A stretch of 64,000 bases of DNA, from contig NZ_CP109171.1 in NCBI RefSeq assembly GCF_036246005.1, positions 2,716,001 to 2,780,000 on the forward strand. Reading direction: 5' to 3'. A model generated the notes under the pieces. The model had not been told where the DNA came from. It saw only the letters and a list, made by a program, of their open reading frames with translations, and searched no databases. The position numbers and the translations under genes were made by a program. Positions 36,812-44,898 of the stretch are shown here, piece by piece; the stretch's first letter is position 1, and every line of letters starts with the position of its first letter. The stretch is from Streptomyces sp. NBC_01723 (GTDB lineage Bacteria; Actinomycetota; Actinomycetes; Streptomycetales; Streptomycetaceae).

Positions 36812-38881
36812 ATGAAGACCAAGATTCGAGCAGTCAAACTTCGAGTCAGGAGCGCGGCTGGGCCAGCAGGTGCGACTATTGTTTTCGAGTCGGGCTTGAA
36901 TATCTTGCGGGCGAGTAACAGTCGCGGGAAAACACAATCCCTGCAGGCTGTCGTTTACGCCTTGGGTCTCGAATCCATGTTTGGCCCTAGCGCGGGCACT
37001 TCGCTCGGCAGTGCCCTGACGACGCAGATTTCCTACGGAGAACCCGAGCGTGCAATCGCCGTGCACTCTAGCTGGTGTGCGGTGGAATTAGAGAATGAAA
37101 ACGGAATTATCACGGCACAGAGAGCCGTCAAGAACAGCCGAGTGCAACCGAACCTGGTTCGGGTGTGGCATGGGCCTGCTATTACAGGGGACCCTACCGG
37201 GCAGCGGCAGGAAGAATTCTTTGTACGGGAGTCGGGGGCAGCTAAGAATCCGAGGGGATTCCATCGTTTTCTGGCCTCCTATCTAGGCTGGCAATTGCCT
37301 GCCATTCCAAAGTATACGGGCGGAGAGGCTCTCCTCTACCCGGAGATCATTTTCCCCTTCTTGTATGCCGATCAGCGAGCATGGGGGTCGGCAGGGCCTC
37401 GACCAGTCACGCAATATCAGCTGCGCGAACCGACTCGCCGCGCTGCAGAGTTCCTTCTTGGCTTCACTGGTCCTGAAACCGCAGCGGAGCGGTATCGTCT
37501 CGAAGACAAGATTAAGAAACTGCGCAGCGAGTGGGGAAGCAAACTAGCTGCCGTTGAAGCAACAGCCGCTGCGGCTGGTGGCAGGGTTGTAGGATTGCCA
37601 GAATTGCCAGTCGGAGCTCGAAGCCGGACCGGCTCAAGGCCTACTCGTCCCACAGTAACAAGTGAGGCGAGATTGCAAGTTCTCGTGGATGAAGAATGGC
37701 GTAGCGACGAAGAGGTTCTGCGACATCTCCAGGAAGCTGCCGCTCCGTCAGAGCCCTCGCAGGTGGTTGAAGTCGGACAGGGCTTGATTCAAGAACGACT
37801 TGCAGAGCAACAAAGGGAGCTTACGCGTCTATCCACAACAGCGAAGATTGTGGAACAGAATCTCACGCTCAACGAGAAGCAAGTCGTGATCCTGGATAGC
37901 AGGATAAATGCACTGGCAGATGAGAAGGTCAAAAACCAGGACATCAAGACTCTGCTGAGACTCGGTGCCTCGAGTGGTGTGCTTGAAATCGACGACGCCG
38001 AATGCCCAACCTGCCACCAGCCTCTAGCAAACGTAGAGGCCGGCCAAGTGGGCCCAGTGCTGGATGTCGACGCTACGATCTCGTTGCTTTCCTCCCAGGC
38101 TCGGACATTCGAGGAGATGCGACGGCAGGCTCAAGAGGCTGCGACCGAAAGCCGAGCATCATATCGGGCAATTCAAAGAGCCGTGGATGTCTGCCGAACG
38201 GAGATCAAGGCGCTTCAGGAAGACTTGGTTGCACCTGAGGACTTTCCCAGCTCTGGTGACATTGCAAGGCGTGTCGCTGCGGAGGTGCGGCTTTCTGATT
38301 TCAATCGCGTCCGAGATGCGGTTGACGATCTACTCGCGGAAATGCAAGACCTGGCGAACTCCATCTTTGAGGTGCGCTCTAAGCTCTCTGATCTACCCAA
38401 TGTCACGCCCCGGGAAGATGACCGGCGCCGCGACATGCTGCAAAGAGTGGTTAGAGAGCAGCTAACTGACTTCGGGTTCAGTAGCTACGGTGCAACTTTG
38501 GTGAGCATTGATGAGGAGACGCTGCGTCCGGAGCGAGAAGGTCTAAACCTTGACACGGATGCGAGTGCAAGCGACGTGGTGCGCACGAAGATTGCTTATC
38601 TCAATGGTATTCGTGAGGTGGCAAATTCTCTCGGGACGCAACATCCAGGCTTTCTGATGCTCGATGAGCCTCGCCAGCATGAACTCGACGAGGATCATTT
38701 CAGAGCGACGCTGCGTAGACTCGCTCGTTGCTCTGATGTTGGTGATCAGGTCATCGCCACGTCTGCTGCTTCAGTGACCGCGCTTTCCACGATGCTTGGC
38801 GCAGCACAAGCGAATGTCATCGATCTTGGCAACAAACGGCTGATCCAGCCGGCGTCGGGTGATGATCCTATGGATTACTAG
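36812..38881 (+). CDS. ABC-3C SMC/RecN-like ATPase with CxxC hook
   Basis: 689 aa. Walker A-like RASNSRGKTQS (Lys40), a long coiled coil from about residue 210 to 560 interrupted by a CPTC hook (Cys398/Cys401), and a C-terminal Walker B FLMLDEPRQHEL (Asp618-Glu619) preceded by SASDVVRTKIAYLNGIRE in the signature position. This is the RAD50/RecN type of chromosome-associated ABC ATPase, not a transporter. It is last of the three-gene ABC-3C operon and probably senses foreign or damaged DNA. An in-frame TTA codon at 37088 could make expression bldA-dependent. Confidence 0.75.
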   Translation: MKTKIRAVKLRVRSAAGPAGATIVFESGLNILRASNSRGKTQSLQAVVYALGLESMFGPSAGTSLGSALTTQISYGEPERAIAVHSSWCAVELENENGIITAQRAVKNSRVQPNLVRVWHGPAITGDPTGQRQEEFFVRESGAAKNPRGFHRFLASYLGWQLPAIPKYTGGEALLYPEIIFPFLYADQRAWGSAGPRPVTQYQLREPTRRAAEFLLGFTGPETAAERYRLEDKIKKLRSEWGSKLAAVEATAAAAGGRVVGLPELPVGARSRTGSRPTRPTVTSEARLQVLVDEEWRSDEEVLRHLQEAAAPSEPSQVVEVGQGLIQERLAEQQRELTRLSTTAKIVEQNLTLNEKQVVILDSRINALADEKVKNQDIKTLLRLGASSGVLEIDDAECPTCHQPLANVEAGQVGPVLDVDATISLLSSQARTFEEMRRQAQEAATESRASYRAIQRAVDVCRTEIKALQEDLVAPEDFPSSGDIARRVAAEVRLSDFNRVRDAVDDLLAEMQDLANSIFEVRSKLSDLPNVTPREDDRRRDMLQRVVREQLTDFGFSSYGATLVSIDEETLRPEREGLNLDTDASASDVVRTKIAYLNGIREVANSLGTQHPGFLMLDEPRQHELDEDHFRATLRRLARCSDVGDQVIATSAASVTALSTMLGAAQANVIDLGNKRLIQPASGDDPMDY

Positions 38882-39055
38882 GCTCGGTCAACCTGCACGC
38901 CGTCTTATGAAGGGTGGTAACGAACCTCAGCCGACGAAAGTCAGCCACGATGGCGGCTGCGCCCACCGACCACGCGCGCGTATGCCTCGCTGTACCCCCA
39001 CCGGCCTCAACCACGCCATCGGGTTGAGCCGCAGGGCGGCAGCAAGACAGTGAGC

Positions 39056-39074
39056 GTCGGCCTGTTAGGCCGAC
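39056..39074 (+). terminator. Hairpin between ABC-3C ATPase and kinase genes
   Basis: GTCGGCCT-GTT-AGGCCGAC, a perfect 8-bp stem, sits in the 248-bp gap between the ATPase gene and the kinase gene. A weak terminator or attenuator is possible; no T-run. Confidence 0.4.
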
Positions 39075-39129
39075 AGGGAGCCTAGCCGAGTCCTGGCTTA
39101 CCGATGGACACCGAGATGGAGGGGACCGA

Positions 39130-40971
39130 TTGCACGCGGTAGCCAATTGGAGCGGGGATGAATGGGAACAACGATGCATTTTCCTCCTTCGCAGACGTTA
39201 CGGTGCTGATCAGGTTCAGGTGATTCCTGTAATTAGCAGAGGGGATCTCGGTATCGAGGCGTTTACCTGCGACGGCTTCGTTTTCCGATGCTACGCACCT
39301 CATGAGCCTATGACTGTCAGGGAGCGCTACGAGAAACAACGGGCCAAGCTGTCCACTGGTCTGATCAAGTTGATGGATCATCAGGATGAGTTCTCAAGGC
39401 TTCTCGGGAACGTAAAAATTACACGTTACGTGCTCATGGTGCCGCACCGTCCCTCACTAGAACTTGTCCAGCATGCATCAGCTAAGGAGGCCGAGTATCG
39501 GGCGCTCAATCTCCCCTTCCTGGGTTCCGATTTTCGGATCGACATAGTGAATGATGAAGCCTCTTTGCCTGACCGTATCAGGCCTGTCGATCTTGGTACT
39601 CCCGAGAGTGGGGAAATTCCGAGCGTAGGTCATGGCTCATGCGCCGTTATACGCAGCAGGGCGCGTGGTGACAGGAGTGATTACCGATGTGCACGATTCC
39701 CGATTCTCGACTCTGGGCAAGCAGATGTCTTTGAGGCCGTACATAAGGACACCAAGATCGCAGTAGCTCTGAAGAAGCTGCGTCAGAAGTATCCGTCTGA
39801 GCGTCAAGTAGCCCGCATGAGGCGAGAGATTGAGATCGGCCTCGCCCTCGACGGACACCCGAATGCTGTACCGATCTTGGACCATGGGACTGACTGCAAA
39901 TGGTTCGTCATGCCCCTGGCTGATAAAACAGCTGAAGCTTGCCAAGCTGTTCTGCAGAACGATTCTGATGAGCTGCGCGCACTGGTCGACGCTCTTGCTT
40001 CAGTGTTGTCTGTAGCGCATGAGGAGGGCTGGCTGCATCGCGACATCAAGCCCTCAAATATCCTCCACCTCGACAACCGCTGGACGCTCGCTGATTGGGG
40101 TATCGTCCGGCGACCCCGCGGTGCGACGACGAAAGTTGGCAGAACGGGCACTTCTATCGGTACGTTGGGTTTTTCCGCTCCGGAGTTATCAGTCAATCCT
40201 CATGAGGCGACCTTTGCGAGCGACATTTACAGCATCGGCAGGGTGATCGCTTGGGCTCTCACTGGGCAAGAGCCACTCGCCAATCTTCCCTTGCTTCCTT
40301 CGAGCCCTGGCCCTTGGCGCAATATAGTGAGGCGAGCGACCAATCAAGACCCTGCGCTGAGACCTCAGAGCATTCTCGAGTTGATGTCCCTGATTGAGGA
40401 AGAGTTGGCCGAGGAGCCCGTGGATCCGATAACCCGTGCTGCTGCGTTGATCGAAACCGCAAACAAAGGCGAAACGGGTGCTGCTAGCGCGCTGCTCGCT
40501 CTCCTAACGGATCATACCGGGGACTACTCTCTGTATGTCGAGGAATTGATCCGTCTTAGGGTGAGTCAAGCCGGGCGAATCCTGGCACGGGACTCGGCGC
40601 AAGCGCACGTCATCTTTCGTGCGCTGGCAGGCCACGTCGATGGAGATGACACTCGGAGAGTGGAGTTCGGTGAAGCCGCAACAGTAGTGACGTGGCTATG
40701 CGACGTCGCTTCCTACGCTGCGAACCGGCACCATTGGGACGTTCTTGAGGATGCTGTAGACGCCATGTGCATTTGGGATGCGGCATGGGACCAGTGGTCC
40801 GCGCAAAAGAGGGTTAGGTCCTGGCTGGAGTCGCTGAGTGGGGAAGCTGCCGCAGCTGTCGCTTCCGTATTGCGCCAGCATGAGGAGTCCGCGCATCACT
40901 TCAGTGGGCTGGCAGGAAGCCGGGGCGCTGATCTACGAATCCGTCAGGCGGTTCGCAGCGAGTCAACGTAA
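39130..40971 (+). CDS. Ser/Thr protein kinase with effector-like N-terminal domain
   Basis: 613 aa. Residues about 1-160 are homologous to the N-terminal domain of the upstream ABC-3C effector: EWEQRCIFLLRRRYG, GDLGIEAFTCDGFVFRCYAPHEP and RYEKQRAK are shared. A complete Hanks-type kinase follows (about 175-430) with Lys215 (VALKK), HRDIKPSN (Asp305), DWG (Asp322) and SDIYSIGRVIAWALTG. The last 180 residues are helical with no known motif. TTG start, five bases after GGAGGGG. In-frame TTA at codon 353. The shared domain ties it to the ABC-3C operon; it may phosphorylate the effector, the ATPase or a cell target. Confidence 0.75.
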   Translation: MHAVANWSGDEWEQRCIFLLRRRYGADQVQVIPVISRGDLGIEAFTCDGFVFRCYAPHEPMTVRERYEKQRAKLSTGLIKLMDHQDEFSRLLGNVKITRYVLMVPHRPSLELVQHASAKEAEYRALNLPFLGSDFRIDIVNDEASLPDRIRPVDLGTPESGEIPSVGHGSCAVIRSRARGDRSDYRCARFPILDSGQADVFEAVHKDTKIAVALKKLRQKYPSERQVARMRREIEIGLALDGHPNAVPILDHGTDCKWFVMPLADKTAEACQAVLQNDSDELRALVDALASVLSVAHEEGWLHRDIKPSNILHLDNRWTLADWGIVRRPRGATTKVGRTGTSIGTLGFSAPELSVNPHEATFASDIYSIGRVIAWALTGQEPLANLPLLPSSPGPWRNIVRRATNQDPALRPQSILELMSLIEEELAEEPVDPITRAAALIETANKGETGAASALLALLTDHTGDYSLYVEELIRLRVSQAGRILARDSAQAHVIFRALAGHVDGDDTRRVEFGEAATVVTWLCDVASYAANRHHWDVLEDAVDAMCIWDAAWDQWSAQKRVRSWLESLSGEAAAAVASVLRQHEESAHHFSGLAGSRGADLRIRQAVRSEST

Positions 40972-41018
40972 AGCGTTGAGCTGGATGTGCCTCTGGTCAA
41001 CAGGCTGCCAATCTCCTT

Positions 41019-41098
41019 GCGCGCGGCCCGCCCTCCGGCCGGGCGGGAGCGGGGCGGAGACAGGAGCGTAGGCCCCGGCCGGAGGGCGGGCCGCGCGC
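41019..41098. terminator. 25-bp perfect inverted repeat, bidirectional terminator
   Basis: Arms 41019-41043 and 41074-41098 are fully complementary and GC-rich (GCGCGCGGCCCG...), with a 30-nt loop. It lies between the plus-strand kinase gene and the original 3' end of the minus-strand pif gene, so it probably terminated both. Confidence 0.7.
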
Positions 41099-41148
41099 GG
41101 TGAGCGGAGCGAGCCGCCTTGATGAAGTAGGGAAAGTCTTATCCCGCT

Positions 41149-41163
41149 GGGATGAGGTGCTTG
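41149..41163 (+). repeat. Left 15-bp target duplication of the IS
   Basis: GGGATGAGGTGCTTG, identical to 43147-43161, directly abuts the left IS end. Confidence 0.9.
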
Positions 41164-43146
41164 TGTCCGGTCCCGGTAGATGCTTGACAGTTCGGTCCCA
41201 GCTGATGGTTGACAGTGGCCGTGTTCGGCTTTTCTGTGCGCGTCGTTGCGGTGCGTGTGGGGAGGCCGGGATTGGCGCTGGTGGAGTTGTCGGTTGTCGA
41301 GCAGAGGTATCGGGCCGTGCTTGCGGTGCTGGCGGGTGCGACGGTGACGGAGGTCGCCGCGTCGCTGGGGGTGTCCAGGCAGACGGTCAGCGGGTGGAAG
41401 ACCCGGTATCAGGCCTCGGGCCTGTCTGGGTTGGCGGACCGTTCGCGTAGGCCGGGGTCGTGTCCGCATCAGGCTTCTGCCGAGGTGGAGGCTGCCGTCT
41501 GTGAGCTGCGGCGGGAGCATCCCCGGTGGGGTCCGCGGCGGATCGCGTTCGTGCTGGAGCGGTCCGGGGCCGTTGCGCCGGTGCCGTCGCGGATGACCGT
41601 GTATCGGATTCTGGTCCGGCATGGGCTGGTGGAGCCGGGGGTGCGGCGCCGGAAGCGGTCGGATTACAAGCGTTGGCAGCGGGACCGTCCGATGCAGTTG
41701 TGGCAGATGGACATCGTCGGCGGGGTGATGCTCGTCGACCCGGTGACGGGTGAGTTGTCCGAGGCGAAGGTCGTGACCGGGGTGGATGACCATTCCCGGT
41801 ACTGCGTGATCGCGTCGGTGGTGGAGCGGGCGACGGGCCGGGCGGTCTGTTCGGCGTTCGCCGGGGCGTTGGAGGCGTTCGGGGTGCCGGAGGAGGTACT
41901 GACCGACAACGGCAAGCAGTTCACCGACCGGTTCGGGCACGGGGGTGAGGTGCTGTTCGACCGGATCTGCCGGGAGAACGGGATCGCGCACCGGCTGACC
42001 CAGCCGGCCTCGCCGACCACGACGGGCAAGGTCGAGCGTTTCCATCAGACGCTGCGGCGTGAACTCCTGGATGACTGCCCGGCTTTCGAGAGCGTCGAAG
42101 AGGCCCAGGCGGCGCTGGACGCGTGGGTTCGGGAGTACAACTCGGTGCGGCCGCATCAGGCCCTGGACATGCAGTCTCCTGCTGACCGGTTCGCCCCGGT
42201 GCCCGAGGAGGAGCGGGCCGTGCTGGGGCTGCGGGTGCCTGGGGTGCTGGGGCTGGTGCCACAGCAGCGGACGCCACCCACCGCGGTGGCGGACCCGGTC
42301 GAGGCGGAGCCTGCCCCTGTCCCCGTTCCCGGCGTGATGCGGGTGGATGAGGCAGGGGCGGTGGAGTTCGAGCGGGTGGTGCCGGCAAGTGGGAATCTGC
42401 AGGTCGCGGGCAAGCAGTTCTGGCTGGGTCCGTCACGGGCGGGGCTGACGGTGACGTTCTGGGCGGACACGCGAGTGATCCACGTGCTGATCGCGGGGGC
42501 GCGGATCAAGACGGTGCGGTCGCATCTGTCGGTGGTGGATCTGGGGCGGCTGGCGGCCCGGGGCGGTCGTGCGGCCGGCCCTCCGCCGCTTCCCGCCGGT
42601 GACAGTGACGGGGCCGCGTTCGAGGTGGACCGGGTCGTGAACAACAGCGGCCTGGTGGGCCTGGGCGGCCACCAGGTGCTGGCGGCGGAGATCCTCGGCG
42701 GCCGCCAGGTGGGTGTCCGCATCGACGACGAGACGCTGTCGTTCTTCGATCCGTCCTCACGGGAACTGCTGCGAGTGCGGCCCAACCCGCTGACCGGCGA
42801 GGAAGTCCGCAGGCTGCGGGGTCTGCGGCCTGCCGGCCCGCCGCCCCGGCCCCGTGTCGAGCCGGTCCGGGTGCAGCGGAAGGTCAGCGCGGTGGGCACG
42901 GTCATGGTCTGCCGCCAGACCGTCTCCCTCGGCCGCCCCTACGCAGGCCAGACCGTGACCGTCCACGTCTCGGACACCACGATCACCGTCGACCTCGACG
43001 GCCAGATCCGAGTCATCCGGCGCACCACCGACATCCCGGTCCGTAACGTGAAAGCCAATAAGCCCCACAAAATTTCCGATGTTGTCTAGGCCCACCGTCA
43101 AGCATCAGGTGAGACCCGAACGTCAGGCATCAACTGGGACCCGACA
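41164..43146 (+). mobile_element. IS481-family insertion sequence, 1983 bp
   Basis: Imperfect terminal inverted repeats of about 55 bp (41164-41218 and 43092-43146) start TGTCSGGTCCC and contain TGATGSTTGAC sub-repeats. They are flanked by a 15-bp target duplication and enclose one DDE transposase gene. The insertion is in the extreme 3' end of pif and moved the native stop codon to the far side. Confidence 0.9.
41272..43089 (+). CDS. IS481-family transposase
   Basis: 605 aa from the TTG chosen here (preceded by GGGGAGG; starts at 41209 or 41281 are also possible). An N-terminal HTH (TVTEVAASLGVSRQTVSGWKTRY) is followed by an rve-type DDE core with QMDIVGG, LTDNGKQF and KVERFHQTL. The C-terminal 270 residues hold about three copies of a beta-rich module, best seen in LVGLGGHQVLAAEILGGRQVGV and AVGTVMVCRQTVSLGRPYAGQTV. 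Intact, so probably active. It cuts and joins DNA at the 55-bp ends. Confidence 0.88.
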   Translation: MALVELSVVEQRYRAVLAVLAGATVTEVAASLGVSRQTVSGWKTRYQASGLSGLADRSRRPGSCPHQASAEVEAAVCELRREHPRWGPRRIAFVLERSGAVAPVPSRMTVYRILVRHGLVEPGVRRRKRSDYKRWQRDRPMQLWQMDIVGGVMLVDPVTGELSEAKVVTGVDDHSRYCVIASVVERATGRAVCSAFAGALEAFGVPEEVLTDNGKQFTDRFGHGGEVLFDRICRENGIAHRLTQPASPTTTGKVERFHQTLRRELLDDCPAFESVEEAQAALDAWVREYNSVRPHQALDMQSPADRFAPVPEEERAVLGLRVPGVLGLVPQQRTPPTAVADPVEAEPAPVPVPGVMRVDEAGAVEFERVVPASGNLQVAGKQFWLGPSRAGLTVTFWADTRVIHVLIAGARIKTVRSHLSVVDLGRLAARGGRAAGPPPLPAGDSDGAAFEVDRVVNNSGLVGLGGHQVLAAEILGGRQVGVRIDDETLSFFDPSSRELLRVRPNPLTGEEVRRLRGLRPAGPPPRPRVEPVRVQRKVSAVGTVMVCRQTVSLGRPYAGQTVTVHVSDTTITVDLDGQIRVIRRTTDIPVRNVKANKPHKISDVV

Positions 43147-43589
43147 GGGATGAGGTGCTTGCCGTCGTGGCTTCGTACGTGGGGGCCAGCCCCGTCTAGG
43201 GCGTCCAGGAGTCTGATCGCGTAGACCTCGGCCATGCGGTCGCTGACCTGGTCGGGTGTGAGCCAGGAGACGGCTGTTGACTCGCTTGAGGTGCGTTCGG
43301 TGCCGCCGGAGGGCTTGCAGCGGAAGACCAGGGCGACGATGCCTCGGGTGGTGTTCTTGTAGACGCCGGTGAGTTCGTCGACCTCGACGTGGATGCCGGT
43401 CTCTTCCCAGACTTCGCGGGCTACGCCGGCTTCTGGGGTCTCGTTGAGTTCGAGTACGCCGCCGGGGAGTTCCCAGGTGCCGTTGTCGGCTCGGCGGATG
43501 GCCAGGAGGCGGCCGTCTTCGCGCACGACGACTCCGGCGACGGATACGGAGTGCAGGGGCGTCGACGTTGCTTCCTGTGGTTGACTCAT
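43098..43589 (-). CDS. pif: Nudix protein Pif-like, C-terminus replaced by IS sequence
   Basis: 163 aa. A near-canonical Nudix box spans GGVLELNETPEAGVAREVWEETGI. In pSAM2 the Nudix protein Pif gives recipients immunity to incoming conjugation, and the place beside korSA fits. The native frame ended HDGKHLIPAG with its stop at 41139-41141. The IS insertion now supplies a different tail (VGSQLMPDVRVSPDA), about 13 residues longer. The Nudix core is untouched, so function may survive. ATG 43589 lies inside a KorSA-type operator; ATG 43601 is an alternative start. Confidence 0.78.
   Translation of the reverse strand: MSQPQEATSTPLHSVSVAGVVVREDGRLLAIRRADNGTWELPGGVLELNETPEAGVAREVWEETGIHVEVDELTGVYKNTTRGIVALVFRCKPSGGTERTSSESTAVSWLTPDQVSDRMAEVYAIRLLDALDGAGPHVRSHDGKHLIPVGSQLMPDVRVSPDA
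43147..43161 (+). repeat. Right 15-bp target duplication of the IS
   Basis: Identical to 41149-41163. It encodes the last native codons of pif (KHLIP region) on the minus strand. Confidence 0.9.
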
Positions 43590-43598
43590 GTACAGGAG
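43584..43598. promoter_or_regulatory. KorSA-type operator between pif and korSA
   Basis: ACTCATGTACAGGAG, the same element as at 44452. It sits over the pif start and 22 bp upstream of korSA, suited to repress both. Confidence 0.7.
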
Positions 43599-43619
43599 CA
43601 TAGGAGGCAGAGAAGGACT

Positions 43620-44399
43620 ATGGGAACTGCGGTAGAGGGGGGCAGGTCCGGGCCTCGGTACGTGCAGATCGCGGACGAGATCGTGCAGCAGATCCGGGCG
43701 GGTGTGCTCAAGCCCGGTGACATGGTGCCGAGTGAATCGGAGCTGGTGGACCGCTACGGCGTGTCCGGGGGCACGATCCGCAAGGCCATGGTCGAGGTGC
43801 GGGCGAGCGGGCTCGTCGAGACCCGGCACGGCAAGGGCTCGATCGTGAAGGACCGGCCGCCGGTGCGGCACCGTTCCTCCGACCGCTTCCGGCGTTCGCT
43901 TCGCCAGGGTGGCAAGGCCGCGTACCTCGCGGAGTCCGCGCAGTCCGGAGCCACTGCCAAGGTGAGCGTCCTCTACATCGGGCCCATGGAGGCTCCCGCG
44001 GATGCCGCCCGGCGTCTCGGCGTCTCGGCCGGTACTCAGGTGCTTGCCCGGCGGCGGCTCTACTTCCGCAACGGCACCCCGGTCGAGACGGCCTCCTCCT
44101 ACCTTCCGTGGGACGTCGTCAAGGACATCCCGGAGCTGTTCGCCGAGAACCCCGGTGGCGGTGGCATCTACGCCCGACTCGAAGATCACGGGCATGAGTT
44201 CGCCGAGTTCGTCGAGACGCTGCAAGCGCGGCCAGCCTCCAAGGCGGAAGCCTCCGAGTTGGCGCTGAGTCCGGGTGCGCCCGTGGTTCACCTGATCCGG
44301 GAGGCCCGTACGACCGCCGGAGTCGTGGTGGAGGTCTGCGACACGCTCATGGCGGCTGACCAGTTCGTTTTCGAGTACCGGATCCCTGCCGCCGACTGA
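43620..44399 (+). CDS. korSA: KorSA-type GntR repressor of AICE transfer
   Basis: 259 aa. The winged helix RYVQIADEIVQQIRAGVLKPGD...YGVSGGTIRKAMVEVRASGL with HGKGSIV is followed by a UTRA domain (about 100-255). ATG with AGAAGG upstream. It is divergent from the Nudix gene and followed by pra. In pSAM2, KorSA represses pra and thus replication, excision and transfer. Three copies of an ACTCATRTACAKGAG-like site around its own start and before pra support the same circuit here. Confidence 0.85.
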   Translation: MGTAVEGGRSGPRYVQIADEIVQQIRAGVLKPGDMVPSESELVDRYGVSGGTIRKAMVEVRASGLVETRHGKGSIVKDRPPVRHRSSDRFRRSLRQGGKAAYLAESAQSGATAKVSVLYIGPMEAPADAARRLGVSAGTQVLARRRLYFRNGTPVETASSYLPWDVVKDIPELFAENPGGGGIYARLEDHGHEFAEFVETLQARPASKAEASELALSPGAPVVHLIREARTTAGVVVEVCDTLMAADQFVFEYRIPAAD

Positions 44400-44451
44400 C
44401 GCTCGCTCAACTTCTCGCAACCCGTCGTGACTTCGATGTCGCGGCGGGTTG

Positions 44452-44503
44452 ACTCATGTACAGGAGTGATGCACTCTTCTTCATGTCACTCATATACATG
44501 AGT
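44452..44503. promoter_or_regulatory. Two KorSA-type operators in front of pra
   Basis: ACTCATGTACAGGAGT (44452-44467) and ACTCATATACATGAGT (44488-44503, almost fully palindromic) lie 36-87 bp upstream of the pra GTG. A partial copy, CTGTAGAGGAGT, follows nearer the start. Confidence 0.75.
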
Positions 44504-44538
44504 GACGGAGTTCGGCATCTGTAGAGGAGTGTTCTGCT

Positions 44539-44895
44539 GTGCGTCAGATCCCCGTCGACACCTCCGCCGCGACCGTGATGGTCGCCAAGACCCCGCAGCC
44601 CAAGGTGCGTGACCGCCGTACCGGCGAGATCGCCACCGACGCCGAGACCGGCGCGAAGCTGATGACCGTGGACGTGATGTTCGCGGCCAACGACGAAGTC
44701 GAGATCCTGTCCGTGACCGTCCCGGAGACCGGCATCTCCGGTGACCTGACCATGGGCACCCCGGCCGCGCTCACGGGGCTGGTCGCCCGGCCGTGGGAGA
44801 ACGAGTTCAACGGCCAGAAGCGGCACGGCATCGCCTTCCGCGCGGTCGCCGTCACCTCGCTGGCCACCACGGGCACGGGCTCGAAGGCGGCCTGA
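44539..44895 (+). CDS. pra: Pra-type activator of AICE replication, integration and excision
   Basis: 118 aa, mostly beta (TVMVAKTPQPKVRDRRTGEIATD...VDVMFAANDEVEILSVTVPE). GTG start with GAGGAG upstream. It matches in size and place the pSAM2 Pra protein, which switches on repSA-xis-int. It is controlled by KorSA-type operators immediately upstream and followed after 3 bp by the transfer gene. Confidence 0.7.
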   Translation: MRQIPVDTSAATVMVAKTPQPKVRDRRTGEIATDAETGAKLMTVDVMFAANDEVEILSVTVPETGISGDLTMGTPAALTGLVARPWENEFNGQKRHGIAFRAVAVTSLATTGTGSKAA

Positions 44896-44898
44896 GCC

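Noticed and set aside
38882..39129. A retron or toxin gene in the gap between the ATPase and the kinase
   Set aside because: No frame with coding character and only one short hairpin; nothing resembling msr/msd or a toxin.
41101..41271. A separate short gene upstream of the transposase
   Set aside because: The region is the IS left end and its flank; frames here overlap the inverted repeat and have no product resemblance.
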